Assembly (NCBI GenBank): GCA_020216845.1
Contig: JAIWNK010000076.1
Span: forward strand, 1 to 10,000
Direction: 5' to 3'
Origin: Anaerolinea sp.
GTDB taxonomy: Bacteria; Chloroflexota; Anaerolineae; Anaerolineales; Anaerolineaceae
DNA: 10,000 nucleotides
Shown: one piece after another, positions 1-7,519 of the stretch
Layout of the letters: each line of letters opens with the position of its first letter
Numbering within the stretch: the first letter of the stretch is position 1
Made by a program: the position numbers and the translations under genes
The notes under the pieces: generated by a model
What the model was told of the DNA's origin: nothing
Database searches by the model: none
Seen by the model: only the letters and a program-made list of their open reading frames with translations

Positions 1-1953
1 TCGGTCAGTGACAATGCTTTGTTGCTGTTCGTCTTCTGGGAATTGACGAGCATTACCTCGTTTTTGTTGATCGGCTTTGACCATGAGCGGGCAGAGGCGC
101 GCGCCGCCGCCTGGCAGGCGTTGCTTGTGACGGGGGGCGGCGGGTTGGCGTTGTTGGCGGGTTTCATTTTGCTGGGCAATTTGACCGGCAGCTTTGACAT
201 ATCTGTCTGGGTGATGCAGCGGCAGATGCTGACGGCACAGCCGCAGACGACGGTCGCCTTGCTGCTGATTGTGTTGGGGGCCATGACCAAATCGGCTCAG
301 TTCCCGTTCCATTTCTGGTTGCCAAACGCCATGCAGGCGCCAACGCCGGTGAGCGCTTATTTGCATTCGGCGACGATGGTCAAGGCGGGTGTGTTTTTGC
401 TGGCGCGCTTGCTGCCGGTCTTGGGGGGGCTGGCGTTATGGCCGGTCTTGCTGCCCTGGGTGGGGTGGGTCACCTTGTTGGTGGGGGCGTTGTTGGCGCT
501 GGGCCAAACCGACCTGAAACGGTTGCTTGCGTATAGCACGGTGGCATCGTTGGGGGCGTTGGTGCTGTTGTTGGGGTTGAATACGCCGTTATCGGTCAAG
601 GCGGCAATGGTGTTCCTGCCGGCACACGCGCTTTACAAGGGCGCGTTGTTCCTGGTGGCGGGTGGGGTGGATCACGCTGTCCATCGTCGCGATGTGCGTC
701 AGTTGGGCGGATTGAGACGGGCGTTGCCGTGGACGGCATTGGCGGGCGGGGTGGCGGCGTTTTCGATGGCCGGGCTGCCGCCTTTGCTGGGCTTTTTATC
801 CAAGGAGTTGTTGTATGAGAGCTTGCTCTCCGCTCCCAGTGCAGTGCTGATGACGGTTGGCGGGGTGCTGGCGAATGTGTTGTTGACCGCAGTGGCGGCC
901 TGGGTGGGGCTGCGGCCATTTTGGGGACAGTTGAAAAGCGGTTTGGATCATGCACATGAGGGGGCCGTGGGGCTTTGGCTGGCGCCGTTGCTGCTGGCCC
1001 TGGTAGGACTTTTGGCGGGGGCCTGGCCGGGCGAGGTGGGCCGCTGGCTGATTGCTCCGGCGGTGCAGGCGGTTTGGTTGGAGCCGGTCAAGGTAAAGCT
1101 CTCGCTGTGGCACGGCTTCAATTTGCCGTTGCTGCTTTCACTGCTGACATTGGTGCTGGCGGGCGGGGTGTATGCGTTGCAGTTAGCACAGCGCTTGGCC
1201 GAGGCTCGTTGGTGGGCGGCTTTGGGACGCTTTGGCCCGGCAACCTGGTATGAGCGTACTTTGAAGGCGGTGTTGGGGTTTGCTGCCTGGCAGACGCGCT
1301 TGTTGCAAAGCGGCTATCTGCGTCGCTACATTTTGTGGATTGTTTTCCTCAGTGTTGCGCTGGCGCTGCCGTTGGCTTTGCTATCTTTGGGCGGCTTGCC
1401 GCCTGTGGTGTGGTCTGGCGCGCGTTTCTACGATGTAATTTTGGTGGGCATCATCATTGTTGCGGCTTTCCTGGTCACACGCTCGCGCTCACGCCTGGCT
1501 ACGATTGCTTTGCTTGGCTCAATTGGCTACAGCATTGCCATTCTCTTCCTTTTGTACAGCGCTCCTGACCTGGCAATGACGCAATTTGCTGTCGAGACGC
1601 TGACGGTGATTTTATTTGTGTTGGTGATTTACCGGTTGCCAAAGTTCCGGCAGTTGAGCAGTCGTCGGCGGCGGCTGTGGGATGTAACTGTTGCGGTGCT
1701 GGGCGGGGTGATGATGACAACCTTGATGCTGGTCGTTTCGTGGCAAGGGCAGGATTCGCAATTGGCAAGTTATTTTATGCACAACAGCTTGTCGCAAGCT
1801 TTTGGCCGGAATGTGGTCAACGTGATTTTGGTGGATTTTCGCGGGTTTGATACGTTGGGAGAAATTACCGTATTGGCGATTGCGGCAATTGGTGTGTTTG
1901 CCTTGCTGAAAGGTGGGGCGGTGCGTCGGGCACAAGGAGGTGAGGATGAATAA
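1..1953 (+). CDS. mrpA: Mrp antiporter subunit A (MrpA/MnhA), 5'-truncated by window edge
   Basis: Largest subunit of the multisubunit Na+(or K+)/H+ antiporter, an inner-membrane homologue of complex I NuoL. Frame 1 is open from base 1, so the TTG at 19 is not a start; 650 residues are visible. E14 (in WELTS), K97 (MTKSAQ), H104 (FPFHFW) and K173 (TDLKRLL) keep the same mutual spacing as E140, K223, H230 and K299 of Bacillus pseudofirmus MrpA as I recall them. The constant offset implies about 126 missing residues. After the NuoL-like core come an MbhD-like segment (about 474-545, with FYDV and [12 protein letters not shown]) and an MbhE-like segment (about 605-640, with FDTLGE), the usual fused C-terminus of MrpA. 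The stop overlaps the mrpB start by 8 nt. The antiporter serves Na+ export and alkaline pH homeostasis. Family assignment is very secure; ion specificity is not readable. Confidence 0.97.
   Translation, partial: SVSDNALLLFVFWELTSITSFLLIGFDHERAEARAAAWQALLVTGGGGLALLAGFILLGNLTGSFDISVWVMQRQMLTAQPQTTVALLLIVLGAMTKSAQFPFHFWLPNAMQAPTPVSAYLHSATMVKAGVFLLARLLPVLGGLALWPVLLPWVGWVTLLVGALLALGQTDLKRLLAYSTVASLGALVLLLGLNTPLSVKAAMVFLPAHALYKGALFLVAGGVDHAVHRRDVRQLGGLRRALPWTALAGGVAAFSMAGLPPLLGFLSKELLYESLLSAPSAVLMTVGGVLANVLLTAVAAWVGLRPFWGQLKSGLDHAHEGAVGLWLAPLLLALVGLLAGAWPGEVGRWLIAPAVQAVWLEPVKVKLSLWHGFNLPLLLSLLTLVLAGGVYALQLAQRLAEARWWAALGRFGPATWYERTLKAVLGFAAWQTRLLQSGYLRRYILWIVFLSVALALPLALLSLGGLPPVVWSGARFYDVILVGIIIVAAFLVTRSRSRLATIALLGSIGYSIAILFLLYSAPDLAMTQFAVETLTVILFVLVIYRLPKFRQLSSRRRRLWDVTVAVLGGVMMTTLMLVVSWQGQDSQLASYFMHNSLSQAFGRNVVNVILVDFRGFDTLGEITVLAIAAIGVFALLKGGAVRRAQGGEDE
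1934..1941 (+). promoter_or_regulatory. Shine-Dalgarno of mrpB
   Basis: AAGGAGGT inside the last codons of mrpA, with 4 nt before the ATG at 1946. It selects 1946 over the upstream in-frame start at 1913, which would place 11 extra residues inside mrpA and lacks the family N-terminus. Confidence 0.75.
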
Positions 1954-2377
1954 ACCGCGCCGTGTGTTGCAACGTTCGATGATGTTGCCGGTGGCAACGC
2001 GCTATTTGATGCCGTTGTTGCTGTTGTTTTCGGTGTTTTTGTTGCTGCGTGGGCATAACGAGGTGGGCGGTGGATTCATTGGCGGGTTGGTGGCTGCGAG
2101 CGCGCTGATGCTGTATGCAATTGCTGAAAGCCCGGCGGCGTTGCGTGCTTTGTTGCCGGTTGCGCCGCGTCCTTTGGTCGGGGCGGGGTTGTTGTTGGCG
2201 CTGTTGAGCGGTTTGGTGGCGGTGGCTTCCGGCAAGCCGTTTATGACAGGGTTGTGGATCAAGACGCCATTGCCGGTGCTTGGCAAGCTTGGCACACCAC
2301 TGTTGTTTGACGTGGGTGTATATTTCCTGGTGATCGGCATTGTGCTGTGGATTTTGTTGACGCTGGCGGAGGATTGA
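1946..2377 (+). CDS. mrpB: Mrp antiporter subunit B (MrpB/MnhB)
   Basis: Small membrane subunit of the Mrp complex, 143 residues, normal for the family. The hallmark loop [13 protein letters not shown] lies at 36-48, with Val where the family usually has Pro. Hydrophobic segments lie at about 20-34, 45-60, 78-95 and 119-139, giving four likely helices. A conserved-looking Asp sits at 122 (LLFDVGVY). The ATG at 1946 was chosen because a strong Shine-Dalgarno precedes it; the start overlaps the end of mrpA by 8 nt, suggesting coupled translation. mrpC follows after 1 nt. MrpB packs with MrpA's C-terminal part and the NuoK-like MrpC in known structures; that role is family knowledge. Confidence 0.95.
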   Translation: MNKPRRVLQRSMMLPVATRYLMPLLLLFSVFLLLRGHNEVGGGFIGGLVAASALMLYAIAESPAALRALLPVAPRPLVGAGLLLALLSGLVAVASGKPFMTGLWIKTPLPVLGKLGTPLLFDVGVYFLVIGIVLWILLTLAED

Positions 2378-2378
2378 G

Positions 2379-2765
2379 ATGACATTGTTGCTGGCAATTG
2401 CGGCTGGTGTGTTGTTCGCAGCAGGGATTTATATGGTGCTGCGGCGTAGTTTGCTGAAGATTTTGATCGGCTTGTTGTTGTTGGGCTATGCGGTCAATCT
2501 GTTGTTGTTCAATTCGGCGGTGTTGGTGCCTGGGCGACCGCCATTGATTCCCGCCGGACAGGATCAGCCTCCGGCGGTGTATGCGGACCCGTTGGCGCAG
2601 GCACTGATTTTGACGGCGATTGTCATCAGCTTTGGCGTGACGGCTTTTGTGGTGGTGTTGTTCCGCAAGGCCTATGCGGTGGTTGACAGCGATGATTTGA
2701 ATGATATGCGCTGTACCGATTTGCCGTGTCTGGATGAGTTGCCTGGGAAGCGGAGCGAGCAATGA
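2379..2765 (+). CDS. mrpC: Mrp antiporter subunit C (MrpC/MnhC, NuoK-like)
   Basis: NuoK-like membrane subunit, 128 residues. Three hydrophobic segments (about 3-20, 27-48 and 72-96) match the three-helix fold. The family motif region YADPLAQALILTAIVI lies at 68-83, followed by a cytoplasmic tail with DSDDLNDMR. The tail to residue 128 is slightly longer than in Bacillus MrpC (about 113 residues) and carries two Cys (112, 117). GGAGG at 2368-2372 sits 6 nt before the ATG. The gene starts 1 nt after mrpB and overlaps mrpD by 4 nt (ATGA). Within Mrp it belongs to the proton/ion path shared with complex I. Confidence 0.95.
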   Translation: MTLLLAIAAGVLFAAGIYMVLRRSLLKILIGLLLLGYAVNLLLFNSAVLVPGRPPLIPAGQDQPPAVYADPLAQALILTAIVISFGVTAFVVVLFRKAYAVVDSDDLNDMRCTDLPCLDELPGKRSEQ

Positions 2766-4243
2766 CAATCGTTCTGCCGATTTTGTTGCCGATGGGCATG
2801 GGGGCGCTTTCTTTGTTGCTGTGGAAGCGGCCTCTGGCGCAGCGTGTTTTGGCTGTGGTGAGCTGCGCGGCGTTGGTGGGGGTGAATGCCTGGTTGCTGA
2901 TGGATGTGCAGCAGGTGGGGGTGCGCGTGGTACAAATTGGCAATTGGCTGGCGCCATTTGGCATCAGCCTGGTGGTGGATGTGCTGAGCGCGTTGCTGTT
3001 GTTGACCGTGGCAGTGATTGCACTGGTGGTGACATTGTATGGGCAGGTGGGCATCGACGAGGGGCGCGTGCGCTCTGGCTATTATCCGCTGTTGCATTTT
3101 TTGTTGATGGGTGTCAATGGGGCGCTTTCAACTGGCGACTTGTTCAATTTGTATGTGTGGTTTGAAGTGCTGCTGATGGCTTCCTTTGTGCTGATTGCCC
3201 TGGGCGGTGGACGGGAGAATATCGAAGGGGCCGTCAAATATGTGGTGTTGAATTTGCTGGCCTCGACGTTGTTCCTTTCGGGGGTGGGGCTGCTCTATAA
3301 CCTGGCTGGCACGCTCAATATGGCCGACCTGGCGCGACAATTGCCAACGTTGCAGGCGCTCAATCAGGTGACTTTGGTGGCAATCCTGTTTTTGATTGCA
3401 TTTGGGATCAAAGCGGCAGCGTTTCCGCTGTTCTTCTGGCTGCCGGCTTCGTATCACACGCCGCCGGTGACGGTGACGGCGCTGTTTTCTGGGCTGTTAA
3501 CCAAGGTGGGGGTCTATGCTTTGCTGCGCACGTTCACGCTGTTGTTTGTGCAAGATGTTGCCTTTACGCATACTGTGTTGCTGGTGATGGCGGGGGCAAC
3601 GATGGTCAGCGGGGTGTTGGGCGCGGCTGCACAGACGGATTTCCGACGGTTGTTGTCGTTTCACATTATCAGTCAGATTGGCTATCCGTTGATGGGGTTG
3701 GGGCTGTTCACGCAGGCTTCGCTGGCGGCAGCAATTTATTTTCTGGTGCATGTCATGCTGGCAAAGACGGCTTTGTTCCTGGTGGCGGGAATGGTGGAGC
3801 GCTTGCAGGGTACATTTGACTTGAAGAAACTGGGCGGACTGTATACACGTCGCCTGGATGTGGCAGTGTTGTTTTTGCTGCCGGCACTTTCGCTGGCTGG
3901 TTTGCCGCCGCTTTCGGGTTTCTTTGCCAAGCTGGGGTTGGTGAAAGCGGGTCTGGCACAAGGGCAAGGGGTGTTGGTATTTGTCAGTTTGGCGGTGAGT
4001 TTGATGACGCTGTATTCAATGACCAAGGTTTGGAACGAGGCGTTTTGGAAAGAAAGCCCGGCGCAGCTTATGCCGACGCGGTCACTTTCGCCCTGGTTGT
4101 GGTTGCCAACGGCAGCTTTGGTGTTGCTTTCGCTGTGGATTGGTTTGTTGCCGGGGCCGCTGTTTGCGCTGGCCAATCAGGCAGCTGAGTTGTTGTTGCA
4201 CCCGGAACTGTATGTGCGTGCGGTGTTGGGAGGGGTGCCATGA
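2762..4243 (+). CDS. mrpD: Mrp antiporter subunit D (MrpD/MnhD, NuoN/NuoM-like)
   Basis: Second large antiporter-like subunit, 493 residues, full length, hydrophobic throughout. The ion-translocation residues are present: E135 (YVWFEVLLM), K217 (FGIKAAAFP), K248 (LLTKVGVYALL) and K335 (MLAKTALFLVAG). The E135-K217 distance of 82 equals that of E137-K219, the essential pair in Bacillus pseudofirmus MrpD as I recall it. The proton_antipo_M signature lies at about 205-350, including HTPPVTVTALFSGLLTKVG and DFRRLLSFHIISQIGY. GGAG at 2752-2755 precedes the ATG, which overlaps the mrpC stop; the end overlaps mrpE by 4 nt. NuoN/HyfB-type homologues were considered, but the gene order fixes it as MrpD. 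Confidence 0.97.
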   Translation: MTIVLPILLPMGMGALSLLLWKRPLAQRVLAVVSCAALVGVNAWLLMDVQQVGVRVVQIGNWLAPFGISLVVDVLSALLLLTVAVIALVVTLYGQVGIDEGRVRSGYYPLLHFLLMGVNGALSTGDLFNLYVWFEVLLMASFVLIALGGGRENIEGAVKYVVLNLLASTLFLSGVGLLYNLAGTLNMADLARQLPTLQALNQVTLVAILFLIAFGIKAAAFPLFFWLPASYHTPPVTVTALFSGLLTKVGVYALLRTFTLLFVQDVAFTHTVLLVMAGATMVSGVLGAAAQTDFRRLLSFHIISQIGYPLMGLGLFTQASLAAAIYFLVHVMLAKTALFLVAGMVERLQGTFDLKKLGGLYTRRLDVAVLFLLPALSLAGLPPLSGFFAKLGLVKAGLAQGQGVLVFVSLAVSLMTLYSMTKVWNEAFWKESPAQLMPTRSLSPWLWLPTAALVLLSLWIGLLPGPLFALANQAAELLLHPELYVRAVLGGVP

Positions 4244-4716
4244 GCCTGTTTTTGCTGAATATCTTGTTGGCGCTGGCCTGGGCTGCATTGACCGGGCGGT
4301 TTGAGCCGGTTAATCTTCTGTTTGGTTTTTTGTTGGCGTTTGCTTTGTTGTGGCTGGCTTTTCGCCGACGGAATGAGGGGCGATACTTCAAGCAGGTGCC
4401 GCGCGTGTTCGAACTTTTGGCGTTCTTCCTGATAGATGTGGTGCGGGCCAACTTGCGCCTGGCGCGCACGGTGCTTTCTCCGCGCATGAATCTGCGCCCG
4501 GCTGTGGTGGCGGTGCCGCTTGATTTGAAAAGCGAGGCTGGGTTGGTGCTGTTGATTAATCTGGTGACGCTGACCCCTGGCACGTTGGGCCTGGATGTTT
4601 CGACCGATCGGCGAATCATGTACATTCACACGCTTTGGTTGGATGCACCTGAGCAGTTCGTGCGTGGGATCAAACAAGGGTATGAACGGCGATTGATGAG
4701 GATTTTGGAAGCATGA
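4240..4716 (+). CDS. mrpE: Mrp antiporter subunit E (MrpE/MnhE)
   Basis: MrpE, 158 residues, the usual size. Two N-terminal hydrophobic segments (about 3-18 and 24-41) are followed by a basic stretch (FRRRNEGR) and an amphipathic region at 55-80. The family signature [11 protein letters not shown] (110-120) and the following [10 protein letters not shown] mark the conserved cytoplasmic beta-rich half. A purine-rich GGGAGGGG at 4228-4235 precedes the ATG. The gene overlaps mrpD and mrpF by 4 nt each, typical of the operon. MrpE is part of the smaller peripheral membrane module and is needed for full antiport in characterised systems. Confidence 0.95.
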   Translation: MSLFLLNILLALAWAALTGRFEPVNLLFGFLLAFALLWLAFRRRNEGRYFKQVPRVFELLAFFLIDVVRANLRLARTVLSPRMNLRPAVVAVPLDLKSEAGLVLLINLVTLTPGTLGLDVSTDRRIMYIHTLWLDAPEQFVRGIKQGYERRLMRILEA

Positions 4717-4973
4717 ACGACATCATTTGGAGCGTGATTTTGGCGTTAATTTCGCTGGCGTTGATTGCAGCTTTCATCCGCCTGGTGCGCGGGCCCTATT
4801 TGCCCGATCGGGTAGTGGCGCTCGATTTGATCAGTGTGTTGGCAATGGGGTTTATTATCGCCTATGCGGTGCGCTTCAATCAGCCTAATTTTCTGGATGT
4901 GGCGATTGTTCTGGCTTTGATTACCTTTTTGGGAACAGTGGCTTTTGCGTATTATTTGGAGCGGAGGGTGTGA
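4713..4973 (+). CDS. mrpF: Mrp antiporter subunit F (MrpF/MnhF)
   Basis: Small three-helix subunit of 86 residues, typical length. Hydrophobic segments lie at about 5-23, 36-52 and 61-81. The conserved loop [15 protein letters not shown] (26-40), with its Asp32 and Asp38, is characteristic of the family. The ATG overlaps the mrpE stop (ATGA). The stop at 4971-4973 falls just before mrpG, with GGAGG for mrpG embedded in its last codons. Homologues have been linked to Na+ and cholate efflux in Bacillus (mrpF/yufC); whether that applies here cannot be told. Confidence 0.95.
   Translation: MNDIIWSVILALISLALIAAFIRLVRGPYLPDRVVALDLISVLAMGFIIAYAVRFNQPNFLDVAIVLALITFLGTVAFAYYLERRV
4963..4967 (+). promoter_or_regulatory. 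Shine-Dalgarno that decides the mrpG start
   Basis: GGAGG with 8 nt before the ATG at 4976. A GTG at 4970 is in frame but only 2 nt from this site, too close to use, so 4976 is preferred. Confidence 0.7.
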
Positions 4974-4975
4974 AC

Positions 4976-5395
4976 ATGCTGCAAATGATCATTGTGTTTG
5001 TGCTGATGTTGACGGGCGCCTTGTTGATGTTGCTGGCCGGGATAGGCGTTTTGCGTATGCCGGATACATTTTTGCGCATGTCGGCGACGGCCAAGGCGGG
5101 TACCTTGGGGGCGGGGTTGATTTTGTTGGGGGCGGCGATTTACTTTAATGATCTGGCAATTTATACCCGCGCGCTGGCGATTGTGGTTTTCTTGATGCTG
5201 ACAGCACCGGTTGCCGCTCATATGATTGGGAGAGCTGCTTATTTTGACGGTGTGCCGCTTTGGACTGGCACCGTGCAGGATGATTTGCATGGCCATTACC
5301 GCCGTTCGACGCATAGCCTGGAGGCGGACATGGTGCCGCTGCCTGAGCAGGTCAATGAGGTGGTCGAAGCGGATGATTATGCTGAGGAGGGGTGA
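4976..5395 (+). CDS. mrpG: Mrp antiporter subunit G (MrpG/MnhG)
   Basis: MrpG, 139 residues from ATG 4976. Three hydrophobic helices lie at about 4-25, 42-57 and 64-86. The family core GIGVLRMPDTFLRMSATAKAG is at 22-42, and the usual post-helix motif GVPLWTGTV is at 92-100. After it comes an extra polar, acidic tail of about 35 residues (LEADMVPLPEQVNEVVEADDYAEEG), longer than Bacillus or Staphylococcus MrpG (about 118-124). It is the last gene of the mrp unit. Only 12 nt separate it from the end of the convergent kinase gene, so the mRNA must end inside that gene; see the hairpin at 5460-5499. Confidence 0.95.
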   Translation: MLQMIIVFVLMLTGALLMLLAGIGVLRMPDTFLRMSATAKAGTLGAGLILLGAAIYFNDLAIYTRALAIVVFLMLTAPVAAHMIGRAAYFDGVPLWTGTVQDDLHGHYRRSTHSLEADMVPLPEQVNEVVEADDYAEEG

Positions 5396-5407
5396 AACAG
5401 GTTGGGG

Positions 5408-5980
5408 CTAACGGTTGACGGCAAATGCTGCGGCGCGCATAAGGTGCATGTAGTCTACATGGGCAAGGTCATTGGTGTCTATATCAATGACCTTGCTTTC
5501 TAGTGGCAGGCGGGCGTAGCGCGGGCCTTCAACGAGCGCCTTGAATTCTTCGGCGGATAAAGCCGGAGCAGAGGTGTGACAGGCGTGACGTTCACCCTGA
5601 GCGCGGCGCGCTTGTTCGCGCTGATACAGCACGTCTGTTGCTGCGATGCAATAAAATTGTAGAAATTCAAGGCGATAGCGGCTCTTCAAGTCGAGGAAGT
5701 GAGCAGTACTTTGCTCTGCCCAAAAGGCGGTTTCGGTAATCATGGCGGGCACACCGGCGCGCAATTGTGTTTCAAGCTGGCGAAACAGGGCTTGAAAACA
5801 GGCCGCGCCAAGTTGAGCTGTCCAGTTGGGGGCGGAATTGGGCAGGGCGTCAAACAGGGCTTCTTTCAGATCGTCTTTGCTGAAGAGCGGCAGGTTCAGG
5901 TCATGCGCCAAACGGCGGCTGAGGAGGGTCTTGCCGCTGGCCGGCGGGCCGTGGAAAATAATGATCAGAGATTTGTTCAT
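5408..5980 (-). CDS. Small P-loop kinase (AAA_33 / zeta-toxin-like fold), function unassigned
   Basis: A 190-residue soluble P-loop protein. Walker A GPPASGKT is at 11-18 after a hydrophobic beta strand (LIIIFH). [12 protein letters not shown] (33-44) looks like the substrate/Mg-binding Asp pair of the AAA_33 and zeta/chloramphenicol-phosphotransferase kinases. ITETAFW (81-87) fits the second core strand with an acidic residue, and an Arg-rich segment (121-131) fits the lid. The substrate cannot be inferred. The ATG overlaps the dtd stop (ATGA), so it is the third gene of the trpS-dtd unit and probably translationally coupled; its own Shine-Dalgarno is weak. No antitoxin-like partner is adjacent, so a zeta-type toxin role is unlikely. 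The 3' end carries two inverted repeats and ends 12 nt from mrpG. Confidence 0.85.
   Translation of the reverse strand: MNKSLIIIFHGPPASGKTLLSRRLAHDLNLPLFSKDDLKEALFDALPNSAPNWTAQLGAACFQALFRQLETQLRAGVPAMITETAFWAEQSTAHFLDLKSRYRLEFLQFYCIAATDVLYQREQARRAQGERHACHTSAPALSAEEFKALVEGPRYARLPLESKVIDIDTNDLAHVDYMHLMRAAAFAVNR
5447..5461. repeat. Short perfect inverted repeat inside the kinase gene
   Basis: CATGTAG at 5447-5453 and CTACATG at 5455-5461 are exact reverse complements around a single T. It lies in the last codons of the convergent kinase gene, directly beside the larger hairpin at 5463-5496. With a 1-nt centre it is more a dyad (possible protein site, or chance) than an RNA hairpin. Confidence 0.45.
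5460..5499 (+). terminator. Strong hairpin, candidate terminator of the mrp operon
   Basis: GCAAGGTCATTG at 5463-5474 is perfectly complementary to CAATGACCTTGC at 5485-5496. In RNA the stem can continue inward through G-U, U-A and G-U pairs to a 4-nt loop (TCTA, 5478-5481), giving about 15 bp. On the + strand it is followed by a short TTTCT. It lies 67 nt after the mrpG stop and inside the 3' end of the oppositely oriented kinase gene, where it encodes [11 protein letters not shown]. The U-tract is poor, so intrinsic termination is plausible but not certain; it may act with Rho or as a transcript 3'-end stabiliser. Confidence 0.5.
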
Positions 5981-6414
5981 AGCTCCATCCAGATGGTCAC
6001 CGGGCCATCGTTGATCAGTTCAACCTGCATGTGGGCGCCAAATTCGCCGGTTTGGGTTGGCAAGCCCTGTTGGCGCAAGGCTTCGGCAAAGAAGTCGCAT
6101 AGGGGGCGGGCAAGTTCGGGCGGGGCTGCCTCGGTAAAGGCAGGGCGGTGACCTTTACGCGTATCCGCAAACAGGGTGAATTGTGAGACGAGTAGTGCTT
6201 CGCCGCCGATATCGAGCACCGAGCGATTCATTTTGCCGTTTTCATCGCCAAAGATGCGCAGATGGGCAATTTTGTAGGCCAGTTGTTGGGCTTTGGCCTG
6301 ATCATCGTTGGGGCCAATGCCGAGCAGAATCAGAAGGCCCGGGCCAATTTTGGCGACCTGACGCTGTTCAATGGTGACGCTTGCTTGACTGACGCGTTGC
6401 AGGACAGCTTTCAT
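5977..6414 (-). CDS. dtd: D-aminoacyl-tRNA deacylase (DTD)
   Basis: Cytoplasmic homodimeric editing enzyme that hydrolyses D-aminoacyl-tRNA (and glycyl-tRNA(Ala)) to free amino acid and tRNA. 145 residues, the family length. The N-terminus [13 protein letters not shown] is typical, SQFT (77-80) is the catalytic-site motif, [13 protein letters not shown] (87-99) is conserved, and NDGPVT (135-140) carries the Gly-cisPro pair (G137-P138) that rejects L-amino acids. A longer reading frame to 6513 exists, but the family starts at this MKAVLQRV. The ATG overlaps the trpS stop by 4 nt and the stop overlaps the kinase start by 4 nt. The Shine-Dalgarno is weak, consistent with coupling. Co-transcription with trpS links charging and chiral proofreading. 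Confidence 0.96.
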   Translation of the reverse strand: MKAVLQRVSQASVTIEQRQVAKIGPGLLILLGIGPNDDQAKAQQLAYKIAHLRIFGDENGKMNRSVLDIGGEALLVSQFTLFADTRKGHRPAFTEAAPPELARPLCDFFAEALRQQGLPTQTGEFGAHMQVELINDGPVTIWMEL

Positions 6415-7412
6415 CGTTGAATGGGGGCCAAACCAATGGCGGCGCGCACTTCTTCCATGGTGGCTTCGGCGATCTGTCGGGCGCGACGGGCACCATCGTG
6501 CAACACATCCCACACCGCATCGGGGTTCTGGTCAAGTGCTGCGCGGCGGGTGCGGAATGGCTCGAGATGGGCGTTCAAGTTGGCCGCAAAACGTTTTTTG
6601 CAATCCACACAGCCAATGCCTGCGCGGCGACATTCGCTATCAATCATGCTGACTTCTTCAGCGGGGGAGAAAACCTTGTGCATGGTGAAGACGTTGCACA
6701 CTTCCGGGCGTCCCGGGTCCGTGCGGCGCATTCGCTGCGGGTCGGTGACCATGCTCATGACGCGTTGAGTCGTTTCTTGGGGAGTGGCGGCCAGCTCAAT
6801 GTGATTGTTCAGGCTTTTGCCCATTTTTTGTTGTCCATCAATGCCAAGGACCTTTGGCACCTCGGTCACTTTCATTTCTGGCTCAATCAGGGCGTTGGTC
6901 TGGTAACGGTAATTGAAGGAGCGCACGGTTTCACGCGCAAATTCGATATGCGGTGCCTGGTCCACACCAACGGGCACCAGGCCGGCTTTGTAGAGAACGA
7001 TGTCAGCGGTCATTAATACGGGGTAGCCAACCAGGCCGTAGTTGACATTGTTGGGCTGACTGCGCACTTTTTCTTTGAAGGTTGGCAGGTCGGTTAGCTT
7101 GCCAAGCGGGGTGACCATGGAAAGAAGGGTGTGTAGCTCGGTGACTTGCGGCACGTGGGATTGTACGAAGACGATGCTTTCTTCTGGGCGAATGCCGACT
7201 GCCAACCAGTCCAGCGCCATTTCATACGTGTTTTGGCGCAATTCAAAGGTGGTTTCGAGGGTTGTCAGGGCGTGCAAATCCACAATGCAGTAAATGCATT
7301 CATAATCTTCCTGCAGGGCAACGTAGTTTTTCATGGCGCCGAGATAGTTGCCAAGGTGTTGACGGCCTGTTGGGCGCGCGCCGGAGAATACACGGCCTTT
7401 TTTATGGGTCAT
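6411..7412 (-). CDS. trpS: Tryptophanyl-tRNA synthetase with Fe-S-type cysteine motif
   Basis: Class Ic synthetase charging tRNA(Trp) with Trp, 333 residues, full length. The HIGH-equivalent is HLGN at 19-22 ([13 protein letters not shown]); the KMSKS loop reads KMGKS at 196-200. The Rossmann core includes VDLHALTT and [15 protein letters not shown]. Cys239, 261, 268 and 271 form C-x21-C-x6-C-x2-C, nearly the 4Fe-4S motif known from Thermotoga maritima TrpRS (C-x22-C-x6-C-x2-C). The start at 7412 ([11 protein letters not shown]) is chosen over an in-frame ATG at 7433 because AAGGAAGG sits 6 nt before it. It is first gene of trpS-dtd-kinase, with its own -10 upstream. No T-box is seen in the short leader. 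Confidence 0.97.
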   Translation of the reverse strand: MTHKKGRVFSGARPTGRQHLGNYLGAMKNYVALQEDYECIYCIVDLHALTTLETTFELRQNTYEMALDWLAVGIRPEESIVFVQSHVPQVTELHTLLSMVTPLGKLTDLPTFKEKVRSQPNNVNYGLVGYPVLMTADIVLYKAGLVPVGVDQAPHIEFARETVRSFNYRYQTNALIEPEMKVTEVPKVLGIDGQQKMGKSLNNHIELAATPQETTQRVMSMVTDPQRMRRTDPGRPEVCNVFTMHKVFSPAEEVSMIDSECRRAGIGCVDCKKRFAANLNAHLEPFRTRRAALDQNPDAVWDVLHDGARRARQIAEATMEEVRAAIGLAPIQR

Positions 7413-7418
7413 GGGGTG

Positions 7419-7426
7419 CCTTCCTT
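7419..7426 (-). promoter_or_regulatory. Shine-Dalgarno that decides the trpS start
   Basis: On the minus strand AAGGAAGG lies 6 nt upstream of the ATG at 7412 and downstream of the alternative ATG at 7433, so 7412 is the start. Confidence 0.7.
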
Positions 7427-7443
7427 CAAGCATTCTTAGAGTG

Positions 7444-7466
7444 ACCGGGGTATTGCGTGGCCCGGT
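7444..7466 (-). repeat. GC-rich inverted repeat in the trpS leader
   Basis: ACCGGG (7444-7449) pairs exactly with CCCGGT (7461-7466) across an 11-nt loop. It falls within the predicted 62-nt trpS 5' leader, near its 5' end. On the + strand it is followed by TTTTA, but no + gene lies upstream that would need a terminator. It may protect the mRNA 5' end or be incidental; it is far too small for a T-box. Confidence 0.4.
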
Positions 7467-7480
7467 TTTAAGTAGCCTAA

Positions 7481-7486
7481 ATTATA
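7481..7486 (-). promoter_or_regulatory. Consensus -10 of the trpS-dtd-kinase operon
   Basis: The minus strand reads TATAAT, a perfect -10. It predicts transcription from about 7474 and a 62-nt leader before the trpS ATG. At 17-nt spacing the -35 position reads TACCAA, a poor match, so the promoter may need an activator or rely on the -10. Confidence 0.55.
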
Positions 7487-7504
7487 ACGCAGACAGCGTC
7501 TTTT

Positions 7505-7513
7505 TGGTACAAT
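7505..7513 (+). promoter_or_regulatory. Extended -10 of the sugar transferase gene, leaderless transcript predicted
   Basis: TGGTACAAT is an extended -10 (TGN plus TACAAT at 7508-7513). The expected +1 is 7520, exactly the A of the ATG. No Shine-Dalgarno precedes that ATG and no clear -35 is visible, which fits a leaderless mRNA. Confidence 0.5.
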
Positions 7514-7519
7514 GTGCGT

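Noticed and set aside
2014..2045. TTG/CTG-rich runs as DNA repeats
   Set aside because: They are leucine codon runs in membrane helices, enhanced by the strand skew, with no fixed repeat unit.
4970..5395. GTG at 4970 as the mrpG start
   Set aside because: It lies 2 nt from GGAGG, while ATG 4976 has 8-nt spacing and gives the normal MrpG N-terminus.
5408..5980. Zeta-type toxin of a toxin-antitoxin pair
   Set aside because: The fold is similar, but no small antitoxin gene is adjacent and the gene is coupled to dtd and trpS; a housekeeping kinase is likelier.
5977..6513. N-terminally extended DTD starting at 6513
   Set aside because: The extra 33 residues are trpS antisense-frame sequence; the conserved DTD N-terminus MKAVLQRV begins at 6414, overlapping the trpS stop by ATGA.
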